Assembly: GCA_963693285.1 (NCBI GenBank)
Contig: OY848920.1
Coordinates: 6,895,135-6,959,134, forward strand
Length of the DNA stretch: 64,000 nt
Direction: 5' to 3'
Source: Xestospongia muta
Lineage: Eukaryota > Porifera > Demospongiae > Haplosclerida > Petrosiidae
The notes below the pieces were generated by a model, which saw only the letters and a program-made list of their open reading frames with translations, made no database searches and had not been told where the DNA came from. The position numbers were made by a program, and so were the translations under genes. Within the stretch, counting starts at the first letter, position 1, and each line of letters begins with the position of its first letter. This document shows, piece after piece, positions 22,071 through 34,590 of the stretch.

Positions 22071-23801
22071 AAAGAATTGTAAACCAGTCCAAAAGTTGAT
22101 ACTAGTCCAATAGATGGCAGTTATTCTAGTGCTGACTTTATTGATTTATGTTGTGTTTGATGTTAGAAGCAGTTACTGAACTTATCAGAAGCACGAAAGA
22201 TGGGTGATTGACAAAGAGTGATGTTAATCATTAGAAAATGGTTTCATGAAGAGTCATATAGCCTTAAAGAGATTCAATTTAATCCAACCCTAATGAATAT
22301 GACTGAATGTTAATAAATACTACTTATTGTGTTTAAAACAAAAGTGTCAAACCTTGGCTGATGACACTCTCAACTCATATTACAAACGTTGATTTTGTAT
22401 TAAGTTAGTTAGATTTCAGTTATCAAATATTACATACTATTACAAGCTGATTGTATCCTCATGTTGAACAAATCTTTGTTTAAACACAAAGCAATAGCTT
22501 TGTTTTAATACAATGTCTGACTGTAAACCTGTTTATCAGATGATAATGTTAAAACTCAGACCATGTGCTCAGTGTCTATATTTGTATATAAATTTAGTAA
22601 GGCATGCATTCATACTTAATGCAAGATTTGAATATATATTATCTTGGAAATTGAGTGGCAGGTTCAAAGTCATGTATAAAATGTTTATTAATTGTTTAAT
22701 ACAACAGAGTCATATCTACTACTTATGAAGATCTAATGGCTTGTAGTAATGAAGTATTCTTCAATGACACTCTTGTTATGTAAGTTATGTACCTCCTGAT
22801 GCCCCTACCATCACAAGAGTGGACACATCAAGCAATCTCTTGTACTCGCTTTGTATTCAAGGTCAGGCTGAAGTCTTTGATATGGAATATAAATAAGTCC
22901 ACTGCATCATGAGGTTAATATTTGACCTTGTTATCATTTTGTATGTTTGACCCTTTTTCAATACTAAAAATTGGCTAGACTCTAATGCTTTTAAAATTAA
23001 TTACAGACTATAGCTATTACACTACATAGTTAAATGACATTGATTGGATGTTTGTATGGATAGTTCTCATGATATTATGTATGTAGTATCTGTGATATCA
23101 AAGCACTATACTTCATATATTGAGGTATATCTACTTTCTTTATTAGTGCTCAGTTCATCTCATAAAATTAAATGAAATTAATATCAGTATAGCAACACAC
23201 TGATTAGCATTTGCAATAAATTCAGCAAAAATTACATGATATCACATGAAGTACCTTGTTATCCATTTACTAAAATATACTACATTGACTAATATTTATA
23301 AGGTAGTATTGTATAATGAACTATACATTATACATTGTAATAATATTATTTTTGTTGTTGTTAAGAAAATGTTGATATATAGTAATGGGATCATTATATG
23401 GTATCTCATTTTGTCTGTCCAATATTTATATGACATATAACAACAACAGAGACACTAAATGATCATTACAACTGTAAAACAATAAAGTTAGAAGTGAATT
23501 ATAATATGTTACTAATTAACATAATCATCATTTCTTATAATCCAACTAAATCTTTCTATACAATTATGGTTATATATCCAGCTCATTATTCAAGGATCAA
23601 TAATTATTATTGATAGTTCTTGTACATATTTGTCTGCTTATAGTTGTGTGTTCAAACTGTTCAGTAGTATTCATTTTTTTATAAATACAATATGATTTAA
23701 ATTATAATTGTATATTACAAACAAATTAACTTGTATTACTAAAGAAAAACAGTACAAGATTATACATTAAAGTAACTAATAATCACACTTATATAGTAAT
23801 A
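22071..23801. repeat. Ankyrin-array spacer, copy B (3' flank of the intact ankyrin gene)
   Basis: 22620-22735 matches 16445-16580, 23034-23240 matches 17340-17545 and 31620-31800, and 23250-23340 matches 17560-17650 and 32310-32400. 23360-23790 matches 18990-19480 and 32570-32990. Relative to copy A it lacks the segment around the foldback insertion site. No gene is visible; 22071-22600 is non-coding. Confidence 0.7.
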
Positions 23802-26800
23802 TTAATTAATACTAACGGTGTATACTTCTTTGACTTCTTTCTTGTTGTCTTGTTTCACACTGGTATTTCTAAATGTATGAATAGGATTTAAGATATATGG
23901 AATGAGTGAACTAAATATGGACATAGGACTTGGCAAAAGTAATTTCATTTGTTTTGCCTTCCTCTTCATAGTGTATCTTAAATTTTCATAAGTTTTTATA
24001 TCTGTTAGTTCGTCTGTTGTTTGCAATGATGTAGGTATGGTATTTTCTTTATGTGATGTTAAATTGGGTTCTTTCTCTTTTGTTCCTTCTAATCGTGCTC
24101 TTGTCTGACCTCCATATTTGATTAGGAGGTAACTAATTCTTTCCTGTTTAGTTTCATTAGCTTCATCTAATGGTGTCCTCTTGTCAGCAATAACATTAGT
24201 ATAAGCATTTTGCTCTAAGAGTGTCTCTACTATTGTAAAGGATTTACCTCCTCTTACTGCAAAAAACAAAGGGGTGAATCCCCAATTACTTTCTTGTTTA
24301 TTAACATCAGCTCCAGCTTGTATGAGAGCATCCACTATATCAACATGTCCACATGATGAAGCTACCATGAGTGGAGTAAGACCAAGTACCAGTGGAATAT
24401 CTGGACTATCTAATGTCTTCATAACAACTGTACCTAAATCTTCTTTAACACATGAGTCTAATAGTTCTCTCTGGTCATTAGTGAGGTGTGGAAGTTTGTT
24501 TGAGAGGAAGGTAATGAGAGTATGATGACCACCATAACACGATAGTACAACTGCTTTTTCAATCTCATCAGTAGTGGGTTGAACTTTATCTAAGAGCATA
24601 TTGACAATGTCTCTGTTACCACCAAAAGCAGCTAATGAAAATGCTGTTGCTCTATTATATGCTAAAATATAAGGATCTGCTTGTGATTGTAATAAACATT
24701 TAGCTACTTCAAGATGTCCATATGCACTAGCTAGCATTAAGGCATTGTAACCATAATCTTTAGTCTGAATATTAACATCTGCATTCCATCGGAGAAGTAA
24801 CTTAACAACCTGAGAATGACCACTTTGACTAGCTATCATTAGGGCTGTCCATCCTTTTTCCTCTTGTTGATTAATGTCAGCGTGTTCTTTGAGTAGTAGT
24901 TCAATGACATGAAAATGACCATTTTGACTAGCAATCATTAAGGCAGTCCATCCATTTTCCTTTTGTTGATTAATGTCAGCATGTTCTTTGAGTAGTAGTT
25001 CAACGACTTGGATATGACCATTTTCACTAGCTATCATTAGGGCAATCCATCCATGTTTTTCTTGAGTATTAATGTCAGCATGTTCTTTCAGTAATAGCTC
25101 AATGACCTGGGTATGACCATTACAACTAGCTATCATTAGGGCAGTCGATCCATCTTCTTTCTCAGTATTAATGTCAGCATGTTCATTCAGTAATAGCTTA
25201 ACAACCTGGAAATGACCATTTCGACTAGCTAGCATTAAGGCAGTCACTCCATCATTTGCCTGGAGATTGATATCTGCATGCTCTTTGATAAATAGTTCAA
25301 CAACTTGGGTATGACCATTTTCACTAGCTACCATTAGAGCAGTCAATCCATCTTCGTCTTGAGCATTAATATCTGCAATATCTTTGAGTAGTAGTTCAAC
25401 GACCTGAGGATGACCATTTTCACTAGCTATCATTAGGACAGTCACTTCTTTTTCAGCTTGAATTTTAACTCCCACCTGCTCTTTGAGAAATTCAACAATT
25501 TCTGCATGACCATAAAGGATTGCTAACATTAGAGCATATTGTATACCTTCACTCTGAGCATGAACATCACTATCCTTTAAAAGTAATTTGACAATGTCAG
25601 TATGACCATTAATGCTAGCTAGCATTATCATTAGCATTTTTGTATGGATATAATCAATGTCTGCATGCTCTTTAAGTAGTAGTTCAACAATCTGAGTATG
25701 ACTACTTTGACTAACAAACATTAGAACAGATATTTGAGCAACCACTTCATCTTCATATTGGATATCCTTATCAACATGTTCTTTGAGTAGTTCTATACTC
25801 TGGATACAAAGATTTTGAATGGCTAGCATTATAGCAGTGTCTCCATCTTCATTTTGAATATTAACATCTGCATGCTCTTTTAGTAGGAGTTCAACAACCT
25901 GAATATGACCGTTTTTACTAGCTAGCATTAGAGCTGTCTCTCCATTTTCATCCTGAATATTGATATCTACATGTTCTTTAAGTTGCAGTTCAACCACATC
26001 AACATTGCCATCCCTGGCAGCTTTATGAAGACTGTTATTGGTTTGAAGACTGATATTGATCTCCATTAGGAAGGACATTAGCTTGTGGTTTTCAGCCTTT
26101 ATAGACATTTGAAGAGCATATCTGAAGCTAAAACTATTGTTGTAATCTTCTATTAAAATAGGTTGATCACCAATATAAACTTCATAAACACCAACCTGAT
26201 ACATGAACTCTCTTTGATCTACTGCATTGACTACAAGACTCTCTAACTGAGACTTGGGAATTATAAACGTACAAACACATGATAATCCTTCCTCCTCAAT
26301 TACAATGTGATTCAGAAAATAAGTCTCCTTAGAAAATGAGTAATTGAGAAATTTGTGTACATGGGCTACATTTTTCTTCTGCCAATGTTCATGAAACTTG
26401 ATGAGCATTGTACACGTCCTTGTTGTAGTAACTGGTAGTTGAAGTAATGGTATGTGTTTCATAGCCTGCCCAAACAACTGTAGTTGAGTAGTTTCTTCAA
26501 GACCCTTAACCATGCTAATGTAATCTTGTAAACGATTTTGAAATTTACCTTCAATAAACTTATCCACTATTTTCCTTAGTAGGTCTACATTTAAGAAATA
26601 GTAATGAGGTTGAAGAACATTGAAGAGTTGGTCTATATTGTCCACCTTTAATTCAGTGTCTCCAAGACAATGATGTAGAAATTCCACAACATCAACAAGG
26701 AGAACGGTTCTGTCTGTTATTAATTTCTGAAGACTTGATAAAATTGCTGTATTAAGAATTGTAAAGCTGTCACAGACTTTTAAGAGTTGATCAAGTACCT

Positions 26801-29800
26801 CTTCCTCACTTTTCTTGATCTTCACAACATAAAAATGTTGTAACAATTTACAGATATCTTCTCTTTCTTCTTTTCTTACTTTATCAGCAATACTTTGGTC
26901 ATTGATGAAGACATTAGGTTGAGCACCAGCTTTAAGTAGTTGTTCTATAACTTGAAGTGACTTCTGTCCTGTTATTGAATATACTAGTGGACTATACCCA
27001 TCATTGTCTGTACTGTTGACATTAGCTCCTGCTTGTAGGAGAACTTGTACTATCTCTGTATGTCCACAAGATGAGGCTATCATAAGAGGAGTGATACCAT
27101 TGGCTAGCGTACAATTGATATTGACATTGGTGTCATAAATATGGCTTTTTGTGGTATCATAATCTCTTTCGGCACATGAAACAAAAAGTTGGAATTCTTC
27201 TGGTAAAAGAAATTCAAATAGTTTTGCTAATAGAATAATAATAGTCTGAGATTCTCCATATTGACATGCTGTAGTAAGGGCTGATGTTACTGCACTTGTT
27301 TTCTGGCTCTCTGCTAGATGTTCAAGTAGCATTTCGACTATCTCAATAGAATTTTGACATGTAGCTAAAGTGAGTGCTGTATCATCATTTCTGTTAGTGA
27401 TAAGTGGATCAGCATTAAATTGAAGTAATAACTTGACAATATCAGAGTGATTATTTTGACATGCTATTATGATAGCTGTGTCACCATCATTATTTTGTAT
27501 ATCAGGATTAGCCCCAGTCTGGAGTAGGTAATTGACTATAATGTAGGAGTTTGTATTACATGCTAGCATCAATGCAGTGTAACCATTGTTATCCTGAATG
27601 TTAACATTACCTTCAGCTGATATTAGTGTTTGTACAACTTGATCATGTCCACTTTTACTAGCTAACATAAGTGCTGTACTGCCATCTTCATTTTGATAAT
27701 TGATATTATCAATTAAATTAAGTAAGAAATGAACAGCTTCATCATCATCAAGTTTTGAAGCCTCTTGTAATGTTTCGTGAAAAGAAACTTGAGTTTCTTC
27801 TTTCTCTTTTAAGATAGTTTGACCATCAATAGTCAGTTCAAAGATACCAATGTGTGATGCAAATTCTTTCTTTAAACTAGCAATCTCCAAGATGTAGTCT
27901 AACTTTGATTGAGGTACAAGTAGAGTAACACATAATGATCCTTCCTCCACATGTATATGAGTCATTCTCTGATGAAACATGTGATTAACAAGTGTTTTAA
28001 AGTTCTCCAATGTTTTCTTTCCCCATTGACGATTCAGTTTGATAACCACTTCACAAATAATTGATGTGACTTCTGGATTTGGTATCAATGCTTCTTCAAC
28101 TGCATTCTTAAATTTGTTAAGTGTTGTTGATTGTTTAAATTCTTCAAGATACTGTCTGTAAGTCTGCATATCCCTTAGTAACTTTTCTTCGATGAGAAAG
28201 TCTTCATTTTCAATGATAACTTCTAACACTTCAATATCAAGGTAGCTATAATGAGGCCAAAGGGCCTCAAACAGGTTGTTCATATCTGTAGTATTGGTTA
28301 GCCCTTTTATTCGGAAATATTCTCCAAGATAACTTGCAATGTCAATAAATGTAAGTGTTTTGTTTTCAATTAACATGTTGAGAGCACGCTTGGTATTTTC
28401 AACTAATTTTACAAACTTATTATACAAACTCTTTAAGTTTTCAGCTACAGGATATTCTGGAGTGACTGTTTTTTGGGGGGATTGTCCATCAACTGAGAAG
28501 AAATCAAAATGTGAAGATTTATCATTTTGTTTTTCTGTCTGCTCATTTTTATCACCTTGGTCAATAAGAAAACTGTAGAGAATAGCAATTAAATTAACAT
28601 TGACTTACCTGCAAAAGTATTAGCCATCTTTGTATGATGAGATCCTATATAATGAAAACCAGTAATAAAGCAGAGTCCTTGCCATGAATATCTTAGCAGC
28701 TTTAAAGGGATACTGAACAAAACCATCAAAACAAAACAAGATGCATGTAGCAACATCAAGTGTATACATTCAGTAAATAACTTTGCCTTATTACTACATA
28801 TATCGTAGTTCCAAATCTATATCCATTCAGCAAAAGTGACTTAAGTTAATTTTTAAAGGAATGTATGTTCCATTATGAGAATACATTGAAATAGTTTGCT
28901 AGAATCTCTCAGATAGTCCATCAGTTAAAGAGCTACACAAATCTCAGAAGAGTAGCAGTCCTGTGGGGCTACACCCCAAACAACTAGCCCCCTATGATTT
29001 AATACTTCATTTAAGTAAAGTACAGTGATATAGACCCTTGTATCTTAATAATATTTTAAAATGAAGTTCATAAATGATGGCTAGGGTACAGCCAGAGCAT
29101 AACATTCCTCAATTGCCAGTTGCATATTCTCAATTTAATTGTGATCCACAAAATTAATCAAAGTGAACAGAAACAGAAGGTGCAGGAAAATCAATAATAT
29201 TATTGTGAACCTTTGCTACTAACCACTAAGTGCTATAGGTTCACCACAAAGTATAACACTATGAATATTATAATATAAGAGTAACTCCCTCATAGATTAG
29301 AGTATGTGATGTTTACATGTAATATGTGGTATGTATGTTTATATACATAATATAGTAATATCTTGAACTTTATTTTATAATAATATAATACATTTATAAA
29401 ATGTTGTATCCATAGAGGTATACACACTTGTCATAGGTTGCTTTGCTTACTATCATAATTTCACCTATCACAAGAATTCTATTGGAATGATACTATATAC
29501 TATAATTATTTCATTGGTTAAAACAGTTTAACAAAGAGAAAAAAACATATTTTTGTGACACTTCATCCCAAAATATGGACTACTATCATTTTGTGTTACT
29601 GACCTTGTTGTTTAATATCCTGTTCATCACATGTAAGATTTAGTGAGATATCACATTGCTTTTTCACTTCTTCCATCCAGTCTTGACATAACGTTTGAGC
29701 AGCTAATTTAGTAGGACCACCTTCACTGGAAAGACATTGTAAGAAAACTTGACAATCTTCTTGTAACTGGGAAATATCGTTTACTAATCTCATTCCACTT

Positions 29801-30893
29801 TCAAATTCATCAATCACACTGTCAATAGTTGGAGACTTTCTGACTGATTTACTTATAAGTCCTTTGGAATACATTGCTGAAGAAACTTGTGGCAAACACC
29901 TACTTAACTGTTCACTTAAGTCAACAAAATGGATTTTCAGTACTCTCTTCAACACTTTATGAACTACATCAATTTTTGTAGCGCTGGTACCTTCAATGAC
30001 ACCATATACAGATTTATCGCAAGAAGAAAAAGTCTGGCCTCCAACCTGACCATTTGTTCCTTCTTTCTCTCCTTCTGTTTGCCCTTGGCAAAGAAAAAAA
30101 TGTAAGTATTGAAATTAAATGCATGAACTATCAATCTAGTTTCACTCCTTTTAATGAAGTAAGTCATACCAGAACTAAATCAAAGACTAACTATGTCCTT
30201 CAATACATGAAATCAATAGAAGATACCTTGTTATGTACTTTACTAAACTATTATACTACATTGATAATTATTTTAAAATACTAGTATGTAATGAACTATA
30301 CATAGTAGATACCTTCATCTTTAATATCTAGTTGTCTTCTCAGTATAGCAGCTATATCCTTATCACCACAACTTTCTACAGCTGAAATGAGTTCTACCCA
30401 AGAAGGAGCAGTACCATTTGTAATCCACCATTGTAAACCTTCTTCTAAAGCAAAGTGATAGTCTTGATCGCTACTGGCCATTGTCTTGAGTCTTCTCCTC
30501 TCCTCCAGTGACACACCTAGAAGACTAGTGAGTTTACTCCATTTATCTTCAACAACAAAGCCACTTTTAACAAGAAGTCGTAGAACATTATTTGATGTCA
30601 ATTCTATTGAAATAAATTGAAACATTATTCCATCAGTTATATATATGTTTTAATGTTTATTGACCTGTTTTAGGTCCAGGGTTGAGTTCAATATCACCTG
30701 ATAAAATGAGGAGAAGTAAAAGAAACAAAACTAGAGAGAATATCAAAGTACCACCACCCTCATCTCCTGATATCAATAGTGACTTTATCCATCCAGGGGT
30801 ATCAGTAGTAGAAGGAGTCTTTTTAGTAGTATACGGTATCTGATGACAATACCATAACCCAATACCAGCTCTCCATTGAGAGATATCAATCAT
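23802..30893 (-). CDS. 2A-leader, death domain, CARD-like, (unnamed module + ankyrin repeats) x2 receptor-like protein
   Basis: Five exons: 30893-30665, 30603-30313, 30083-29604, 28644-28609 and 28555-23802. Their lengths sum to 5790 nt, exactly 1930 codons, with phase 1 at each junction. Residues 49-65 are hydrophobic (TLIFSLVLFLLLLLILS) and run directly into SGDIELNPGP, a canonical 2A ribosome-skipping motif (split expected between G73 and P74). Next are a death domain (about 80-165: WSKLTSLLGVSLEERRRLK, WWITNGTAPSWVELISAVE), a CARD-like helical domain (about 217-330), unnamed module copy 1 (about 398-590), seven or more ankyrin repeats (about 600-903), module copy 2 (about 930-1145), about seventeen ankyrin repeats (about 1170-1815), and a polar tail. 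The small 36-nt exon and the long intron (29603-28645, holding a dispersed repeat) are the weakest link; a separate gene starting at ATG 28627 is the alternative. Likely an innate-immune-type sensor or adaptor, cytosolic or secretory depending on 2A use. Confidence 0.75.
28707..29217 (+). repeat. Dispersed repeat, copy 2 (partner at 7851-8357)
   Basis: This is a near-identical partner of 7851-8357, located in the third intron-equivalent of the 2A-death-ankyrin gene, antisense to that gene. It differs by a few substitutions and a 4-bp insertion (GCTA near 28900). Confidence 0.85.
30666..30692 (-). promoter_or_regulatory. 2A-like translational recoding motif (GDIELNPGP)
   Basis: The minus strand encodes SGDIELNPGP at residues 65-74 of the gene starting at 30893, just after a leucine-rich hydrophobic run. 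D-(V/I)-E-x-N-P-G-P is the full consensus of 2A peptides, at which the ribosome fails to form the Gly-Pro bond and continues. Such motifs are known in some metazoan non-LTR retrotransposons and at the N-termini of NLR-type immune proteins of sea urchin and sponge, where the upstream part can act as a signal sequence when skipping fails. Here the frame continues across a phase-1 intron into a death domain, not into a retrotransposon. Confidence 0.85.
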
Positions 30894-33000
30894 ATTGACC
30901 TACAAACAATCATTTATCAAAAGACAACTTGTTCTACATATTTAGTTACCTTTTGTTCCTGTCAGTACACCACATACAGTGTGATATCAATACTTTAGTA
31001 TATACTGAACAGGAAGACTACAGCTCAATAACACAATCAAAACGGCTGTCAAGACAGAAAGCTAGGAAACAGGAAGTTTTTTTAATCTCTTACATACGTT
31101 AGGAATTCAAGCTAGCTCCACCTTTTGAGGGAGGGGATTATTTAACAATAAAGTTGTAACATATTATCATGTATCCATATATTTTCTAAGGCACCATTTC
31201 ATAAATTATATATTAGAACAATTAATATATAGACTGAAGTAATATTACTCGTTAGTTATCAATTTAATTACCAACTACAAGTCAACAAATCTGTTACTGT
31301 ATATTACTACATATACTTCATATATACTATTATCACTTCAATATCCTTACAATTGTACAACTTTAAAGACTATCCTATATCCATAGTCTATATAGTATTA
31401 CGTATATGTATATGAATGTTGGTCTATATCACTAATAATGTCTATAGCTCTTTGTACTCTTAAACAATGAAGAAAAGTAAATCTACAACAATTGTTTATC
31501 TCAGTATATATTATAGTCATTAAGTAATGGCTGTTAACAAAACTATTTTATACATAATATGAAGTAAACAAAACATAACAGCTCAACTATTTCTATACTA
31601 CCACTTATCATACACAGTTACATGACATTGATTGGATGTTTGTACGGATAGTTCTCATGATATTATGTATGTAGTATCTGTGATATCATAGCGCTATACT
31701 TCATATATTGAAGTATATCTACTTTCTTTATTAGTAATGAATTCTTGTGTTCATTAGTACTCAGTTCAACTCACAACATTAAATAAAATTAATATTGATA
31801 TAGTTACACATTGATCATCATTTACAATAAATTCAGTAAAATTTATATCTACATAAAACTAGTATGTCAGTTACAGTGTCTAACACAATTAGTTACTATA
31901 TGATGACAACATATATTTCCTTAGATTCTGTTATGTTGTCTTGTTTTGATTTATTATTATATTGTTTTATAGTAGTATCTTTAAATGTATGAGTAGGGTT
32001 TAAAATATATGGAGTGAGTGAACTAAATATGGATGAGATATTAGACAATTGTAATCTCTTTTCCTTTGTCTTGTTATTGAGATTTGTACAACAATAACTA
32101 AACAACAATGTTCTTGATATCAAGCTCCTATGTTATTCATTAGTTCACCAAGCTCAGCCCATTCATCAATACAGTTCTATTCAAATACAACCTAGTAATA
32201 AAAAGATTACTTGTCTTAAATCTCCAGTTCTGATGTCTTTGACTTATACTAGAACTGTACCAAAAGACTAACTGTGTCCTTCAATGAAATTACATGATAT
32301 CACATGAACTACCTTGTTATCCATTTACTAAAATATACTACATTGACTAATATTTATAAGGTAGTATTGTATAATGAACTATACATTATACATTGTAATA
32401 ATATTATTTTTGTTATTGTTAAGAAAATGTTATTTTGTTTGTTACCGTCAATAGAAGTTTGATGTCTCTTGTAATGAACTATTAAATATTCCCACACTAC
32501 ATTACTCTAGTCAATATATTCAATGGAATGTTAATATGAACTTAAATTAGAAGCTAAAGTATGACGCTCCAGGTTGATATATAGTAATGGGGTCATTATA
32601 TGGTATCTCATTTTGTCTGTCTATTGTTTGTATGACCTATAACAACAATAGAGACACTAAATGATCACTATAACTGTAAACTAATAAAGTTATAAATAAA
32701 TTATAGTATGTTACTAATTAACAGGATTATTATTTATTTCAATGCCAATAAATCTCTATACAATTATGGTTATATATCCAGCTCATTATTGAGGGATCAA
32801 TAATTATTATTGATAGTTCTTGTACATATTTGTCTGCTTATAGTTGTGTGTTCAAACTGTTTATTAGTATTCATTTTATTAAAAATATAATATGATTTAA
32901 ATTATAATTGTATATTACAAACAAATCAATTTGTATTATTAAAGAAAAATACTACAACATTATAGTTTAAAATTAACTAATAATCACACTTATAATAATA
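30894..33000. repeat. Ankyrin-array spacer, copy C
   Basis: This is the sequence upstream of the 2A exon. 30860-31800 matches 16590-17520; 32300-33000 matches the pieces 17560-17690 and 18935-19510 of copy A, and 23250-23800 of copy B. The segment 32250-32400 also resembles the second intron of the intact gene (30165-30303), so the spacer itself contains scrambled gene pieces. The single 12-mer at 32429-32440 is the unoccupied target of the foldback element. Confidence 0.75.
31896..32123 (-). pseudogene. Ankyrin-gene C-terminal tail relic
   Basis: The minus frame contains SSIFSSLTPYILNPTHTFKD and ends KEIYVVII. It aligns with the last 40 residues of the intact ankyrin protein (SIFSSLIPYILNPIHTFRN ... 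VKEVYTVSIN). Nothing of the ankyrin repeats remains upstream, so it is the last scrap of another array member. Confidence 0.75.
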
Positions 33001-33004
33001 ATAT

Positions 33005-34590
33005 TAATTAATACTAACAGTGTATACTTCTTTGACTTCTTTCTTGTTGTCTTGTTTCACACTGGTATTTCTAAATGTATGAGTAAAATTTAAGATATAT
33101 GGAATGTATAAACTAAGCATGGATATGGGACTTGGCAAATGTAATCTCATTAGTTTTGCCTCCCACTCGATAGCATATCTTGAATTATCATAAGTTTTAT
33201 ATCTGTTAGTTCATCTGTTGTTTGTAGAGATGTAGGTATGGTATTTTGTTTATGTGATGTTGAATTGAGTTCTTTCTCTTTTGTTCCTTCTAATTGTGCT
33301 CTTATCTGACCTCCATATTTGATTAGTAGTTCACTAATACTTTCTTGTTCAATATTTTTAGCTACATCTAATGGTGTCCTCTTGTCAGAAATAACATTAA
33401 GATTGGCACCATTCTTCAATAGAGTCTCTACTATTGAAGCAGATTTACTTCCTCATAATGCAAAGAACAAAGGAGTGAACCCCCAATAACTTTCTTGTTT
33501 ATTGACATCAGCTCCAGCTTGTATGAGAGCATCCACTATATCAACATGTCCACATGATGAAGCTACCATGAGTGGAGTAAGACCAAGTACCAGTGGAGTA
33601 TCTGGACTATCTAATGTCTTCATACAACTGTATCTAAATCTCCTTTAACACATGAGTCTAATAGTTCTCTCTGGTCATTAGTGAGGTGTGGAAGTTTGTT
33701 TGAGAGGAAAGTAATGAGAGTAGGGTGACCACCTAAACATGACTCTACAACTGCTTTTTCAATCTCATCAGAAGTGGGTTTAACTTTGTCTAAGAGCATA
33801 TTAACAAGGTCTCTGTTACTACTAAAAGCTGCTAATGCAAATGCTGTTGCTCTATTATATGCTAAAATCTAAGGATCTGTTTGTGATTGTAATAAACATT
33901 CAACTACTTCACGATGTTCATATGCACTAGCTAGCATTAAGGCATTGTAACCTTGATAATCTTTAGTCTGAATATTAACATCTGCATTCCATTGGAGAAG
34001 TAACTTAACAACCTCAGTATGACCATTTTGACTAGCTATCATTAGGGCAGTCCATCCGTCTTCCTCTTGTTGATTAATGTCAGCATGTTCTTTGAGTAAT
34101 AGTTCAACAACTTGGAAATGACCATTTTGACTAGCTATCATTAAGGCAGTTCATCCATCTTCCTCTTGTTGATTAATGTCAGCATGTTCTTTGAGTAGTA
34201 GTTCAACGACTTCGAAATGACCATTTTGACTAGCTATCATTAGGGCAGTCCATCCATCCTCCTCTTGTTGATTAATGTCAGCATTTTCTTTAAGTAATAG
34301 TTCAACAACTTGGAAATGCCATTATGAATAGCTAGCATTAGGGCAGTCCATCCATTTTCTTCTTGTTGATTAATGTCAGCATGTTCCTTGAGTAATAGTT
34401 CAACGACTTTGAAATGACCATTTTGACTAGCTATCATTAGGGCAGTCCATCCATCTTCCTTTTGTTGATTAATGTTACCATGTTCTTTGAGTAGTAGTTC
34501 AATGACTTCGAAATGACCATTTCAACTAGCTATTATTATGGCAGTCCATCATCTTCCTCCTGTTGATTAATGTCAGCATGTGAGAGGCAT
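33005..34590 (-). pseudogene. Truncated ankyrin-repeat gene copy
   Basis: The minus strand matches the 3' half of the intact gene's last exon. The C-terminal tail is at 33010-33420 (RTPLDVAKNIEQESISELLI), then come at least ten ankyrin repeats to 34560 with the same motif (ALMIASQNGHFQVVELLLKE). Frame is broken: an in-frame stop near 33455, a deletion near 33625, a stop at 33872, a stop near 34148 and a deletion near 34315. The 5' part is cut off at about 34565 by gypsy sequence. Several adjacent repeats are almost identical in DNA, and they are closer to each other than in old solenoids. Confidence 0.85.

Noticed and set aside
24274..24525. Plus-strand 83-codon frame within the ankyrin gene
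   Set aside because: Shadow of the minus-strand ankyrin exon.
28609..28627. ATG 28627 (MANTFAG) as the start of a separate ankyrin gene
   Set aside because: Possible, but a longer exon from 28644 joins in frame to upstream death and CARD-like exons. The combined model explains more.
30657..30893. 2A motif as part of a non-LTR retrotransposon ORF
   Set aside because: No reverse transcriptase or endonuclease nearby, and the frame splices into a death domain.
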